DNA of 64,000 nt, from NCBI RefSeq assembly GCF_023973165.1, contig NZ_CP099547.1:248001-312000 (forward strand). The letters run 5' to 3'. Below the pieces are notes generated by a model. It saw nothing but the letters and a program-made list of their open reading frames with translations, did no database searches and had not been told where the DNA came from. Both the position numbers and the translations under genes were made by a program. Positions 55,252-64,000 of the stretch are shown here, in pieces. This stretch comes from Arcanobacterium pinnipediorum. GTDB lineage: Bacteria; Actinomycetota; Actinomycetes; Actinomycetales; Actinomycetaceae. Numbering within the stretch: the first letter of the stretch is position 1; each line of letters opens with the position of its first letter.

Positions 55252-56576
55252 AACCCATGATTTTAACTCAGGTCGTTGCAGATTTCTCCAATGATACATG
55301 GTGGATTTCTGTGCTTAAAGCACTTTTCATTGTGCTGTTCTTGATCTTCTCAGTCATCTTTGCACTGTGGTTTGAGCGTCGCTTAATTGCTCGGTTCCAA
55401 AACCGCGTTGGTCCAAATACGGTGGGCCCTTTCGGTCTAGGACAATCCTTCCCCGATGCCTTGAAGCTGATCTTTAAAGAAGATTTTTGGCTTGCAGGTG
55501 CCGAAAAGATCGTCTACATCGTAGCTCCGGTTATTACTGCAGTGTGTGCATTTTCGGTGATGGCGGTTATTCCGATGGGGCCTGAAGTATCGATTTTCGG
55601 TTTGCATACGCCGTTGCAATTAACTGATTCGCCGGTGGCAATGCTTTTCGTTTTAGCAGTTGCTGCATTAGGTGAATACGGTATGGTCTTTGGTGGCTGG
55701 TCAGCTAAGTCCACTCTTCCGCTCTACGGTTCGGTTCGTTCGGCAACTCAGATGATTTCCTACGAACTTGCCCAAGGGTTGAGTTTGGTAACAATCTTCC
55801 TCGCTGCAGCCACAATGTCTACCTCAGGCATTGTTGGTGCCCAGCAAGATATCTGGAATGTAGTGACATTGCTCCCTGCATTCTTAGTATTCCTTGTGAC
55901 GATGTTTGGTGAAACTAACCGCTTACCGTTTGACCTTCCCGAAGCAGAAGGCGAAATCGTGGCCGGTCCGCACACCGAGTACTCCTCGATGAAGTTCGCC
56001 TGGTATTACTTGGGTGAATACGTCAATATGTTCAATGTATCGATGTTGGCGGTCACGTTGTTCTTCGGTGGCTGGCGTTCGGGACCAATTTTGACCGCGC
56101 TCGGTGGATTGATTGGTTTCGATCCTAATACCGGCTGGTTCCCAATGCTTGTTTTCACGTTCAAGGTTTGGGTGTTTATTGCTGTCTTTATTTGGGTTCG
56201 TGCAACGCTGTTGCGGTTCCGGTATGACCAATTCATGAAGCTGGGATGGAAAGGACTTATCCCATCAGCGTTGATTTGGCTGACGATCGTGCTTATTTTG
56301 CATGGATACAAGCTGGTTAATCCGCAGTTTAATGACCGCTGGCCGATGGTTATCCTCTCGACCGGATTTGCGATCATGATGTTAATCTGGGCATTTGTGC
56401 GCGATGAGGAAACGGTTTCGCAAAGCCAGTTGATCGCCGAACGTGAAAGCCAAGAATTTGATGGATTCGAAGATGGATATCCGGTACCTCCTTTGCCGGG
56501 CCAGCATCTTCCACCATCACCTCGCGCTACTCGCCGAGTAGCAAACACCGTGCCAACTACAACCCAGGAGGCGTAA
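55248..56576 (+). CDS. nuoH: NADH-quinone oxidoreductase subunit H
   Basis: Membrane subunit (442 residues, about eight helices) at the junction of the two arms and next to the quinone channel. The segments [41 protein letters not shown] and [20 protein letters not shown] are typical. A hydrophilic C-terminal tail of about 50 residues is present, as in other actinobacteria. GGAGG lies 7 bases before the GTG at 55248, which overlaps the nuoG stop. Confidence 0.97.
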   Translation: MKPMILTQVVADFSNDTWWISVLKALFIVLFLIFSVIFALWFERRLIARFQNRVGPNTVGPFGLGQSFPDALKLIFKEDFWLAGAEKIVYIVAPVITAVCAFSVMAVIPMGPEVSIFGLHTPLQLTDSPVAMLFVLAVAALGEYGMVFGGWSAKSTLPLYGSVRSATQMISYELAQGLSLVTIFLAAATMSTSGIVGAQQDIWNVVTLLPAFLVFLVTMFGETNRLPFDLPEAEGEIVAGPHTEYSSMKFAWYYLGEYVNMFNVSMLAVTLFFGGWRSGPILTALGGLIGFDPNTGWFPMLVFTFKVWVFIAVFIWVRATLLRFRYDQFMKLGWKGLIPSALIWLTIVLILHGYKLVNPQFNDRWPMVILSTGFAIMMLIWAFVRDEETVSQSQLIAERESQEFDGFEDGYPVPPLPGQHLPPSPRATRRVANTVPTTTQEA

Positions 56577-56578
56577 GA

Positions 56579-57262
56579 ATGTCAGAAAAAGAATTCGCCC
56601 AACCTGACGAATCGCTCTATAGCCCGAATAAGAAAGGCCCTCTAGGACGCGCATTTGCACCGGTTGCTGGTTTCGGTGTCACATTTTCTACGCTCTTCCG
56701 GCCTGCTGTTACCGAACAGTATTTGCCGCATAAGCCAGAACAAAAGACGCCACCGCGTCCGCGTTATCATGGCATGCACCGCCTTAACCGTTATGCTGAC
56801 GGTTTAGAAAAATGTATCGGGTGTGAGTTGTGTGCGTGGGCTTGCCCGGCAGATGCAATCTACGTCGAAGCTGCCTCGAACCATCCAGGCGAACAGTATT
56901 CGCCAGGTGAACGCTACGGGCGCGTCTACCAGATCAACTATCTTCGCTGCATCTTCTGCTCATATTGCATCCAAGCCTGCCCAACGCGTGCATTGACGAT
57001 GTCTACCGAGTATGAAGTTGCTGACCAAACTCGTGAATCCTTGATTTATGAGAAGCAAGATCTCCTTGTTCCACTTGCCCAAGGCATGCTTTCAACACCT
57101 CATCCTATGGCTGAAGGAACAACCGATGCCAACTACTATAGGGGTGAGATCACTGGCCCTACCCAAGACCAAGTTGATTGGGTGAAACAAGTACGTCCCG
57201 ATGATCCAACAGTGTCATCTGCTCAGGTGAGCACTGTGGCTACCAAGGAGGCGCAGAACTGA
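56579..57262 (+). CDS. nuoI: NADH-quinone oxidoreductase subunit I
   Basis: Ferredoxin-like subunit (227 residues) holding [4Fe-4S] clusters N6a and N6b. Both CxxCxxCxxxCP motifs are intact: C79, C82, C85, C89 and C124, C127, C130, C134. The basic, Pro-rich stretch before the first motif packs against NuoH in known structures. It is 2 bases after nuoH and overlaps nuoJ by one. Confidence 0.98.
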   Translation: MSEKEFAQPDESLYSPNKKGPLGRAFAPVAGFGVTFSTLFRPAVTEQYLPHKPEQKTPPRPRYHGMHRLNRYADGLEKCIGCELCAWACPADAIYVEAASNHPGEQYSPGERYGRVYQINYLRCIFCSYCIQACPTRALTMSTEYEVADQTRESLIYEKQDLLVPLAQGMLSTPHPMAEGTTDANYYRGEITGPTQDQVDWVKQVRPDDPTVSSAQVSTVATKEAQN

Positions 57263-58269
57263 TGCCTAATGAACCTCTTATGACGTTGTCGATCGGCACT
57301 GGGGAAATGATCCTTTTCGCCGTGACGTCGGTGTGCATGATTGCCTTGGCGATCTTCGGTCTGCTTATCACCCGGAAAGCTGTTTTGACTACCTTGAGCG
57401 TCATCGGCGTCATGGTTGGCTTGGCAGTGCTCTACACAGCTCTCGAAGCGCCATTTATGGGCGTTGTTCAAGTTGTGGTTTACACCGGCGCGATTTTGAT
57501 GATGTTCTTGTTCGTACTAATGCTTATCGGTGTCGATTCGGCAGATTCGGGGCATGAAACACTTAAAGTTCAGCGTCCGGTTGCAGTTTTGGGCGGCCTT
57601 GGCATTGCCGCAATTCTTATTGGGGTAGCTTTTGGTGCTCACGCACCCCAAGGCGTAGGTTTGGAACTAGCCAATTCTGAGTCCAACCCGGTAGGCGTAG
57701 CTACACTGATTTTTTCTTCCTCAGTGCTCACCTTACAACTGACCGGAACGTTGTTGATCGTTGCTGCTCTGGGCGCAATGACCCTCACTCATCGCGATCG
57801 CGTAAAAGAACGTATCACTCAAGAAGAACTAGCACACCAGCGCATGCAACAATTTACTTCTGCTGGTGTTCATGTTGGGCAAAAGCCACCGCCGGGTGTG
57901 TTTGCGGAGTCTAACTCTTCAGCTAACCCAGCATTGACTGTGGGCGGCCAGCCACTAGAAGATTCTACGAGCCGTGTGCTTCATATTCGTGGCCAGGTAC
58001 GTACCGTTGCCGAAATTTCGCCAACGACAGTACAACGTGTTATCGACGGCGGTATCCACGGACCTTCAACCTATGGTGTGACCGGTTGGGCACAGATTCC
58101 TGGCATGCCAGGTGAAAGTGCCCCGGATCATGAGCAAGCTCTAGCCCGGTTAGGTAGCGCTGAAACTCCGATGACGGCGCCGGGAACAGATGAGATTCCA
58201 GATCAAGAAACTGTTCAGCGCGAGCACGATATTACCGAAGCGAACACCGAGAAGTCGGAGGAGAACTGA
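57262..58269 (+). CDS. nuoJ: NADH-quinone oxidoreductase subunit J
   Basis: Membrane subunit with five helices in the first 190 residues (including [19 protein letters not shown]). A hydrophilic tail of about 140 residues follows, giving 335 in all. E. coli NuoJ has 184; actinobacterial versions are longer, and this one is at the long end. The tail is rich in Pro, Thr, Glu and Gln and predicted disordered on the cytoplasmic side. It overlaps nuoI and nuoK by one base each. Confidence 0.96.
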   Translation: MPNEPLMTLSIGTGEMILFAVTSVCMIALAIFGLLITRKAVLTTLSVIGVMVGLAVLYTALEAPFMGVVQVVVYTGAILMMFLFVLMLIGVDSADSGHETLKVQRPVAVLGGLGIAAILIGVAFGAHAPQGVGLELANSESNPVGVATLIFSSSVLTLQLTGTLLIVAALGAMTLTHRDRVKERITQEELAHQRMQQFTSAGVHVGQKPPPGVFAESNSSANPALTVGGQPLEDSTSRVLHIRGQVRTVAEISPTTVQRVIDGGIHGPSTYGVTGWAQIPGMPGESAPDHEQALARLGSAETPMTAPGTDEIPDQETVQREHDITEANTEKSEEN

Positions 58270-58568
58270 TGACCCTCATGTTTTACATCGCACTAGCTGC
58301 GATTCTCTTTGCGATCGGAGCAGCAACTGTGCTCACCCGCCGTAACGGCGTTATCGCTCTTCTCGGCATTGAGCTGATGCTCTCTGCATGTAATCTTGCA
58401 TTCATAACCTTTTCCCGAATGCACGGCAACCTCGAAGGCCAACAATTCGCGTTCTTCGTCATGGTTGTGGCAGCAGCAGAAGTGGTTGTGGGTCTTGCTA
58501 TCATTGTGTCCATTTTCCGAACCCGCAGGTCTGCATCGCTTGACGGTGCCAACCTCATGAAGCACTGA
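58269..58568 (+). CDS. nuoK: NADH-quinone oxidoreductase subunit K
   Basis: Small membrane subunit (99 residues, three helices) homologous to MrpC. The two membrane glutamates important for proton transfer are visible in [10 protein letters not shown] and [10 protein letters not shown]. It overlaps nuoJ by one base and is followed after 12 bases by nuoL. Confidence 0.98.
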   Translation: MTLMFYIALAAILFAIGAATVLTRRNGVIALLGIELMLSACNLAFITFSRMHGNLEGQQFAFFVMVVAAAEVVVGLAIIVSIFRTRRSASLDGANLMKH

Positions 58569-58580
58569 CGGAAAGCAGGT

Positions 58581-60515
58581 GTGAATCTCTTGTTTAATCT
58601 AACCGCAGTCGCACAGGTTGGGCAGGCAACCGGAGCAGCAAGCACAGTTTGGCTTGCAGTTGCGATTCCGCTGATCTCGTGTGGAATTCTTCTAATCTTG
58701 GGCCGTCGTGCCGATTCGTGGGGGCACTGGTTGGCAACGCTTGCCTCTGCAAGTTCCTTCGTTGTTGGTCTAGCCGCAACCCTAGAGCTTTTGAATATGG
58801 ACGCAGCTAATCGCGTCGTCGAAACAACTCTCTACACGTGGGTACCAGCCGGTGAACTCGCTGTAGACTTCGGTACGCGAACCGATCCGTTGTCAATGAC
58901 GTTCGTCTTGCTCGTGACCTTCGTAGGTACGCTTATCCATATCTATTCTGTTTCTTACATGGAACACGATAGTGATCGACGTCGTTTCTTTGCTTACCTC
59001 AACCTTTTCGTAGCAGCAATGTTATTGCTTGTACTGGGAAATTCCTACCTGGTTTTGTTCTTTGGTTGGGAAGGCGTGGGCTTAGCGTCCTACCTCCTCA
59101 TTTCCTTCTGGAACCATGTTCCTGCATACGCAACTGCAGGTAAGAAAGCCTTCGTCATGAACCGAATCGGCGATTTGGGAATGCTCATTGCCATGATGTC
59201 AATGGTGGCAACATTTGGTTCCGTGGCCTTTAGTGACATTGCAGCGCGCGCCCAAACGCTCAGTCCCGCAACCGCAACATTTATTGGAATTTTCCTCCTC
59301 GTTGCTGCGTGTGGTAAGTCAGCGCAATTCCCACTCCAGGCGTGGTTGGGAGATGCGATGGCTGGTCCAACACCAGTCTCAGCACTCATCCACGCTGCCA
59401 CAATGGTCACCGCGGGCGTTTATCTTATGGTTCGTTCGGGCGTGATTTACGCTGTGAGTCCAACCGCTTCACTCATTGTGTCAATTATCGGCCTGATCAC
59501 CTTGGTGTTTGGTGCTGTGGTTGGTGCCGCTAAAGACGATATGAAGAAAGTGCTTGCCGCATCAACCATGTCGCAGATTGGTTACATGATGTTGGCTGCC
59601 ACAATGGGACCAGTTGGCGCAGCATTTGCTATTTTCCACCTGCTAACTCACGGCTTCTTCAAAGCAAATATGTTCCTAGGTGCCGGTGCAGTTATGCATG
59701 CGATGAGCGATGAAGTAAATATCCGTGGCTTTGGCGGGCTAGGACGGCACATGAAGATTACCTTCGTGACCTTCCTAACCGGATACCTCGCTATTATCGG
59801 TTTCCCATTCTTATCGGGATACTTCTCTAAGGATAAAATTATTGAGGTTGCTTTCTCTGGTGAAGGTATTCAGCCATGGGTATTTGGACCAATCACAGTC
59901 CTTGTTGCCGGGTTGACTGCGTTTTATATGTCGCGCGTTTTCTTTGCCATCTTCTTAGGTAAAGAACGCTGGGATCACGATGAGAAACATCCGCATGATC
60001 CGTCTCCGCTCATGTGGGTACCGATGACTATTTTGGCACTCGGCTCCCTGGGCTTAGGTGCAGTGTTAAATTATACCGGCTTCTTGGGCTGGCTAGAACC
60101 AGCAATCGGGCAAGGTCACCACCCTCATCCAGTCATTCCTATTTGGGCGATAACAGTTCTAACCTTAGCTGTTGTGGCTATCGGAGTTGGTTTGGCATGG
60201 AAGATGTATGTGGTTAGTGATATGCCGAAACTTGCGCCACAAAGCAACGCATTAGTGCGTGCAGCACGAGTAGATCTTTATCAAGATGCCTTCAATGAAA
60301 ATCTTGTTATGAAGCCAGGTATTGCAATTACTGCTGGAACTGAGGCTGCTGACCAGATGATTGTTGACGGTGGCTTTGAAGGACTGGCCCGCGGGGCACG
60401 TTCATCTGGCACATTGATTGGCAAGCTGCAAACCGGATACGTTCGAACCTATGCAAGCTGGATCACGGTTGGCGTTGTCCTAGCGTTAGTTCTAGCCGTC
60501 CAATCAGCAATGTGA
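58581..60515 (+). CDS. nuoL: NADH-quinone oxidoreductase subunit L
   Basis: Antiporter-like proton-pumping subunit (644 residues). The GWEGVGLASYLLISFW segment, KSAQFPLQAWLGDAMAGPTPVSALIHAATMVTAGVY and the lysine-bearing segments of the discontinuous helices are all present. The C-terminus contains the long lateral helix (about 530-640). It starts with GTG at 58581; GAAAGCAGG upstream is a modest ribosome site. Length is standard. Confidence 0.98.
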   Translation: MNLLFNLTAVAQVGQATGAASTVWLAVAIPLISCGILLILGRRADSWGHWLATLASASSFVVGLAATLELLNMDAANRVVETTLYTWVPAGELAVDFGTRTDPLSMTFVLLVTFVGTLIHIYSVSYMEHDSDRRRFFAYLNLFVAAMLLLVLGNSYLVLFFGWEGVGLASYLLISFWNHVPAYATAGKKAFVMNRIGDLGMLIAMMSMVATFGSVAFSDIAARAQTLSPATATFIGIFLLVAACGKSAQFPLQAWLGDAMAGPTPVSALIHAATMVTAGVYLMVRSGVIYAVSPTASLIVSIIGLITLVFGAVVGAAKDDMKKVLAASTMSQIGYMMLAATMGPVGAAFAIFHLLTHGFFKANMFLGAGAVMHAMSDEVNIRGFGGLGRHMKITFVTFLTGYLAIIGFPFLSGYFSKDKIIEVAFSGEGIQPWVFGPITVLVAGLTAFYMSRVFFAIFLGKERWDHDEKHPHDPSPLMWVPMTILALGSLGLGAVLNYTGFLGWLEPAIGQGHHPHPVIPIWAITVLTLAVVAIGVGLAWKMYVVSDMPKLAPQSNALVRAARVDLYQDAFNENLVMKPGIAITAGTEAADQMIVDGGFEGLARGARSSGTLIGKLQTGYVRTYASWITVGVVLALVLAVQSAM

Positions 60516-60534
60516 GACTAGGAGAAATATTCAC

Positions 60535-62067
60535 ATGAACATCATTGAAACAAGCGCTCCGTGGCTCACGATCCTCGTTGCGATTCCATTCATTTCAGGC
60601 ATAGTCTTATGGCTGGTTAAACCACTTCGTGCATTTGCGCGCCAGTTCTCGTTGGCGATCTCAATCCTTGTCTTTGCTGGTTTCGTTACTGCTTTTGCTA
60701 CCAGTTTCGATCTTGCGCAGGCTGGTTCTACCCAGCTGTATGAGACCTATGCGTGGATTCCACAAATCGGTGTGACGATAACGTGGGGCATTAACGGCAT
60801 GGGAGCTGTGATGCTTGCCTTGGCAACCGTCTTAGTCCCCGTCGTTATTCTTGCAGAATGGAACGATTTCGAATCGACTCAAGATTCTGGCTACTTTGCT
60901 TGGGTATTAGTATTGGAAGCTATTATGATCGGGCTGTTTTCGGCTCGTGATATTTTCCTGTTCTATGTATTCTTCGAAGCGCTCATCATTCCGGTTTACT
61001 TCATGATTGGTCGCTACGGGGGAGCTCAACGCACTCGAGCAGCGATGAAGTTCTTGCTGTTCTCCCTTGCTGGTGGCTTGATTATGCTTGCTGGTGTTAT
61101 CGCAGTGTATGCCTATGGCAGTGGCGGACCGCGCGCATTTGTTCTCGACGACATCGCTGGAACCTTGCGTTTGACAGACACATCTGAAATGTGGATCTTC
61201 ATGTCATTCTTCATCGCATTTGCGATCAAAGCCCCCATGTGGCCGGTACACACCTGGCTTCCAGATACTGCGCAACAGGCATCACCTGGTACCTCGACGT
61301 TGCTAGTTGGCATCCTCGATAAGCTGGGTACCTTTGGCATGATCGCTATTTGTTTGCCACTATTCTCGCACGCTGTTTTAGTTGCCGCTCCAGTGGTGAT
61401 CACCTTGGCTGTTATCTCAATTATCTGGGGTGCGCTGATGGCAATTTCCTCAGATAACATGTTGCGCTTGGTTGCCTACACCTCGGTTTCCCACTTCGGT
61501 TTTATCGTCATGGGTATCTTCTCAGGTTCGGCCTTGGCGCTGTCTGGTTCAATCTTGTATATGGTTGCGCACGGTATTGGTACAGCAGGCTTGTTCTTGG
61601 TCATTGGCTTCCTTGAGCGCAGAGGCAAGTCATATTTGATTTCGGATTATGGCGGCTGGCAGCGAGTAACCCCGGTTCTTGCTGGTTCGTTCTTAATTAC
61701 TGGTCTGGCAACAATTGCCTTGCCAGGATTGTCCGGCTTCATCCCCGAATACCTGGTATTGATGGGAACGTATAGCTTGCGTCCATACGCTGCTATTGTG
61801 GCAGCTATTGGGGTAGTTCTGGCATCGCTGTATATCTTGTTGCCCTACCAGCGCGCTTTTACTGGACCAAAACCACACGTGGACGTTCCAGACTTAGGCG
61901 GACGTGAAAAGACGGTGATGGGCGTTCTTATCGCTGTAATGCTCGGTTTGGGATTCTATCCAGCACCGATTCTAGATCTAGTCACTCCGGTGGCAGAAAA
62001 CTCTACGATCATTGCCGTTTCAACACCAGACAACGCTCAAGTTTCGATTGAAGGGAGCACCAAGTGA
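60535..62067 (+). CDS. nuoM: NADH-quinone oxidoreductase subunit M
   Basis: Second antiporter-like proton-pumping subunit (510 residues, about 14 helices). FYVFFEALIIPVYFMIGRYGG carries the conserved membrane glutamate, and KAPMWPVHTWLPDTAQQASPGTSTLLVGILDKLGTFG carries the key lysine and histidine. GGAGAAA lies before the ATG. It overlaps nuoN by 4 bases. Confidence 0.98.
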   Translation: MNIIETSAPWLTILVAIPFISGIVLWLVKPLRAFARQFSLAISILVFAGFVTAFATSFDLAQAGSTQLYETYAWIPQIGVTITWGINGMGAVMLALATVLVPVVILAEWNDFESTQDSGYFAWVLVLEAIMIGLFSARDIFLFYVFFEALIIPVYFMIGRYGGAQRTRAAMKFLLFSLAGGLIMLAGVIAVYAYGSGGPRAFVLDDIAGTLRLTDTSEMWIFMSFFIAFAIKAPMWPVHTWLPDTAQQASPGTSTLLVGILDKLGTFGMIAICLPLFSHAVLVAAPVVITLAVISIIWGALMAISSDNMLRLVAYTSVSHFGFIVMGIFSGSALALSGSILYMVAHGIGTAGLFLVIGFLERRGKSYLISDYGGWQRVTPVLAGSFLITGLATIALPGLSGFIPEYLVLMGTYSLRPYAAIVAAIGVVLASLYILLPYQRAFTGPKPHVDVPDLGGREKTVMGVLIAVMLGLGFYPAPILDLVTPVAENSTIIAVSTPDNAQVSIEGSTK

Positions 62068-63662
62068 ATCTCACGGTTAATTGGCTTGCTACGTTACCAC
62101 TCGGCATCGTATTGGGAGCGGCAGTTCTGGGTACTTTGTTCGAAGCTTTTCTTCCCCGGTCTATGCGTCGCGTGGCTCAAATCGGGTTATCTCTCGTGGC
62201 ACTCACTGCGACGTTCATCGTTGTTGTGTGGCGTTGGATGGAACTTTCTGGTCAAGAAAATCCAGGGATGTTACGCCCACTGTCTTTTTCACAAAGTGCG
62301 CCATTTTCCGGGGTATCCCTAGTCGAAGATAGTATCTCCATTCTGGGGCAAGCCGTCATCGTGCTATGTGCATTCTTGGCGTTCATGCTCATCGCAGATC
62401 GCAGCGTGCTTCGTGATGGCGCGTTTGCGGCTTCGGCAGCTACGCGCCCAGGCTCTGCCCAAGAGCGTGAATCAACCGAAGCAGGTCGGGAACAAACCGA
62501 AGTTTTCCCTCTCGCCTTATTCGCTACCGGTGGCATGATGGCCTTCGTCTCAGCCTTCGATCTACTCACGATGTTCATCGCGCTCGAACTGCTATCACTT
62601 CCGCTCTATGTATTGAGTGCGACAGCTCGGCGTCGCCGACTCCTATCCCAAGAAGCTGCGCTGAAGTACTTCCTCCTAGGGGCGTTTTCGTCGGCAGTAT
62701 TTTTGATGGGTGCGGCATTTATCTACGGGGCAACTGGAACGTTGAGCTTCTATGGCGTTGCTATTTTGGCTCGCCAAGAACAAGCAACCGTGATGTTCTT
62801 GGCGGTTGGTGCGATTATGCTCGTCATCGGCTTACTATTCAAAGTCGGTGCAGCCCCCTTCCACTCTTGGACTCCTGACGTCTATCAAGGAGCGCCGACG
62901 CCGATCACCGGCTTCATGGCAGCAGGTACCAAAGCAGCGGCATTCGTTGCGATGATTCGCGTTTTCGTATGGATCGTAGGCGGTGTGCCTGATGCGTTTG
63001 GTATCTTTATGTGGGTCATTATCATTGCAACGATTGTTGTTGGTACCGTGATGGGTCTCGTCCAAACTGATATCAAGCGGTTGTTAGCGTATTCGTCCAT
63101 CGCCCATGCTGGTTTTATTCTGATCGCAGTAAATGCTACGTTAGCTGGTATCCAAGGCATTCAGCTTGCTTCGCTAGCCGCCATTGTTTTCTACCTGTTA
63201 GCATACGGCTTAGCAACAATTGGTGCTTTCGGCGTGGTTACTCTCGTGCGTGGAAAAGACGCAGATGGAAACCTTTTGGGTGAAGCAACTACGATTTCGC
63301 ACTGGGCCGGTTTGGGTAAACGCCATCCGTTCCTAGCCACAGCTATGGTTGTCTTCTTGATGTCCTTTGCTGGTATCCCGCTCACAGCCGGCTTCATTGG
63401 TAAGTTCGAAGTATTTGCTACCGGTATCGTTGCTGGCGATAGCGTACTGGTTATTATTGCGATCATTGCCTCAGTTGCTACTGCGTTCTTCTACTTCCGC
63501 TTGGTCCAACTTATGTTCTTCACCGAACCTGTTGAAGATCACATTGAGGTTGTTTCTTCCGAAGGTCTGAGTTTAGTTGCCATCAGTGTTGCACTGGCTG
63601 GTACTATCGTGCTAGGTATCTTCCCAAGTCCGATCCTCGATTTCATTGCGGGTATATTCTAG
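62064..63662 (+). CDS. nuoN: NADH-quinone oxidoreductase subunit N
   Basis: Third antiporter-like subunit (532 residues). FIALELLSLPLYVLSA and KVGAAPFHSWTPDVYQGAPTPITGFMAAGTKAAAF are the conserved proton-channel segments. Between helices at about residues 125-150 is a hydrophilic loop rich in Glu, Arg and Thr that is larger than in E. coli. It ends the nuo operon; its TAG shares a base with the GTG of the next gene. Confidence 0.97.
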   Translation: MNLTVNWLATLPLGIVLGAAVLGTLFEAFLPRSMRRVAQIGLSLVALTATFIVVVWRWMELSGQENPGMLRPLSFSQSAPFSGVSLVEDSISILGQAVIVLCAFLAFMLIADRSVLRDGAFAASAATRPGSAQERESTEAGREQTEVFPLALFATGGMMAFVSAFDLLTMFIALELLSLPLYVLSATARRRRLLSQEAALKYFLLGAFSSAVFLMGAAFIYGATGTLSFYGVAILARQEQATVMFLAVGAIMLVIGLLFKVGAAPFHSWTPDVYQGAPTPITGFMAAGTKAAAFVAMIRVFVWIVGGVPDAFGIFMWVIIIATIVVGTVMGLVQTDIKRLLAYSSIAHAGFILIAVNATLAGIQGIQLASLAAIVFYLLAYGLATIGAFGVVTLVRGKDADGNLLGEATTISHWAGLGKRHPFLATAMVVFLMSFAGIPLTAGFIGKFEVFATGIVAGDSVLVIIAIIASVATAFFYFRLVQLMFFTEPVEDHIEVVSSEGLSLVAISVALAGTIVLGIFPSPILDFIAGIF

Positions 63663-64000
63663 TGAGTCTTATTTCGAAACTATTTGATCAGCAGTCTTCA
63701 GCTCTTGTTGAAGAACTTTCTTCCCGGATGGAGAAAGTAGAGTCAGCGTTGCGCGAGGCTGTCCAAGTTGATGATCTTGTTGTAGACGAAGCCACTTCCC
63801 ATCTAGCTATGGCTGGAGGGAAGCGGCTTCGGCCTGCATTATGCCTTTTGACTGCCCAACTCGGGCCACGTCCAGCAGATCCAGAAGTCTTAGATTCTGC
63901 TGTTGTGGTTGAGTTGACCCATTTGGCAACGCTATATCACGACGACGTAATGGATGATGCTCCACTGCGTCGCGGTGTTCCCTCAGCGCAATATATCTAT
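63662..64000 (+). CDS. Polyprenyl diphosphate synthase, 5' part
   Basis: The first 113 codons of a trans-prenyltransferase; the gene runs off the right edge. The visible part has AGGKRLRPALCLL (isopentenyl-diphosphate binding) and the first Asp-rich motif in LYHDDVMDDAPLRRG (D-D-x-x-D), followed by the expected basic residues. It probably makes the C40-C50 side chain for MenA. Its start overlaps the nuoN stop, so it belongs to the same transcript. This neighbourhood is common in actinobacteria. Confidence 0.94.
   Translation, partial: MSLISKLFDQQSSALVEELSSRMEKVESALREAVQVDDLVVDEATSHLAMAGGKRLRPALCLLTAQLGPRPADPEVLDSAVVVELTHLATLYHDDVMDDAPLRRGVPSAQYIY

Noticed and set aside
56006..56548. Long minus-strand open frame (180 codons) over nuoH
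   Set aside because: It lies wholly within a well-conserved gene, has no ribosome site and no recognisable protein features.

Overview
The window is a stretch of chromosome from a medium-GC actinobacterium. By eye, base composition and codon use are even throughout at roughly 52-54% G+C. Several arrangements point to Actinobacteria: dacB / HExxH protein / tilS / ftsH / folE-folP-folBK; PH-domain genes / DUF2520 / panC-panD / lysS; bldC-like gene plus bS22; and a menaquinone cluster followed by a menJ-like reductase, the complete nuo operon and a polyprenyl synthase. GTG/TTG starts and apparently leaderless promoters fit this. The medium GC, together with a large cell-wall-anchored sialidase, suggests Actinomycetaceae, most likely an Arcanobacterium-like commensal or pathogen. 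That assignment is inference; no rRNA marker is present.

Layout. 0-13.4 kb (+): end of dacB, a putative metalloprotease, tilS, ftsH, folate synthesis (folE, folP, fused folB-folK), small membrane proteins (DUF3180, two PH-domain proteins), a DUF2520 Rossmann protein, panC, panD, lysS. 13.5-17.8 kb (-): a 1431-residue modular sialidase with two LamG domains, a 47-unit tripeptide stalk and an LAKTG sorting signal. 18.0-26.6 kb: glycerol utilisation, with glpF-glpK and glpA-glpB-glpC on the minus strand, a uridine-kinase-like gene between them and a divergent SorC-family regulator. An almost identical 19-bp palindrome lies before glpF and between glpA and the regulator, and is the probable operator of this regulon. 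26.6-34 kb: mutY, an MFS exporter, a membrane protein with a basic tail, radA and a Ktr-type potassium uptake pair. 34.2-36.5 kb: bldC-like gene, bS22, a MarR regulator, a histidine phosphatase and a PLDc_N membrane protein. 36.5-46.1 kb: menaquinone genes menB-menE-menA (-), menC-menD (+), an HtrA-like protease, menF (-) and menG (+). 46.3-64 kb (+): menJ-like reductase, nuoA to nuoN and the start of a polyprenyl diphosphate synthase.

How it fits together. Most of the window builds and uses a menaquinone respiratory chain. The men genes make the naphthoquinone head, the polyprenyl synthase makes the tail, MenA joins them, MenG methylates and the menJ-like enzyme probably saturates one isoprene unit. 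Complex I and GlpABC feed electrons into the pool. No cytochrome c maturation genes lie where many actinobacteria keep them. The observations most worth a second look are the shared glp operator, the sialidase architecture and its 9-bp repeat tract, loss of all four N7 cluster ligands in NuoG, and at least ten starts with the same leaderless-promoter geometry. I see no CRISPR array, prophage, insertion sequence or tRNA. The window is mostly core genome; the sialidase is the clearest accessory gene.
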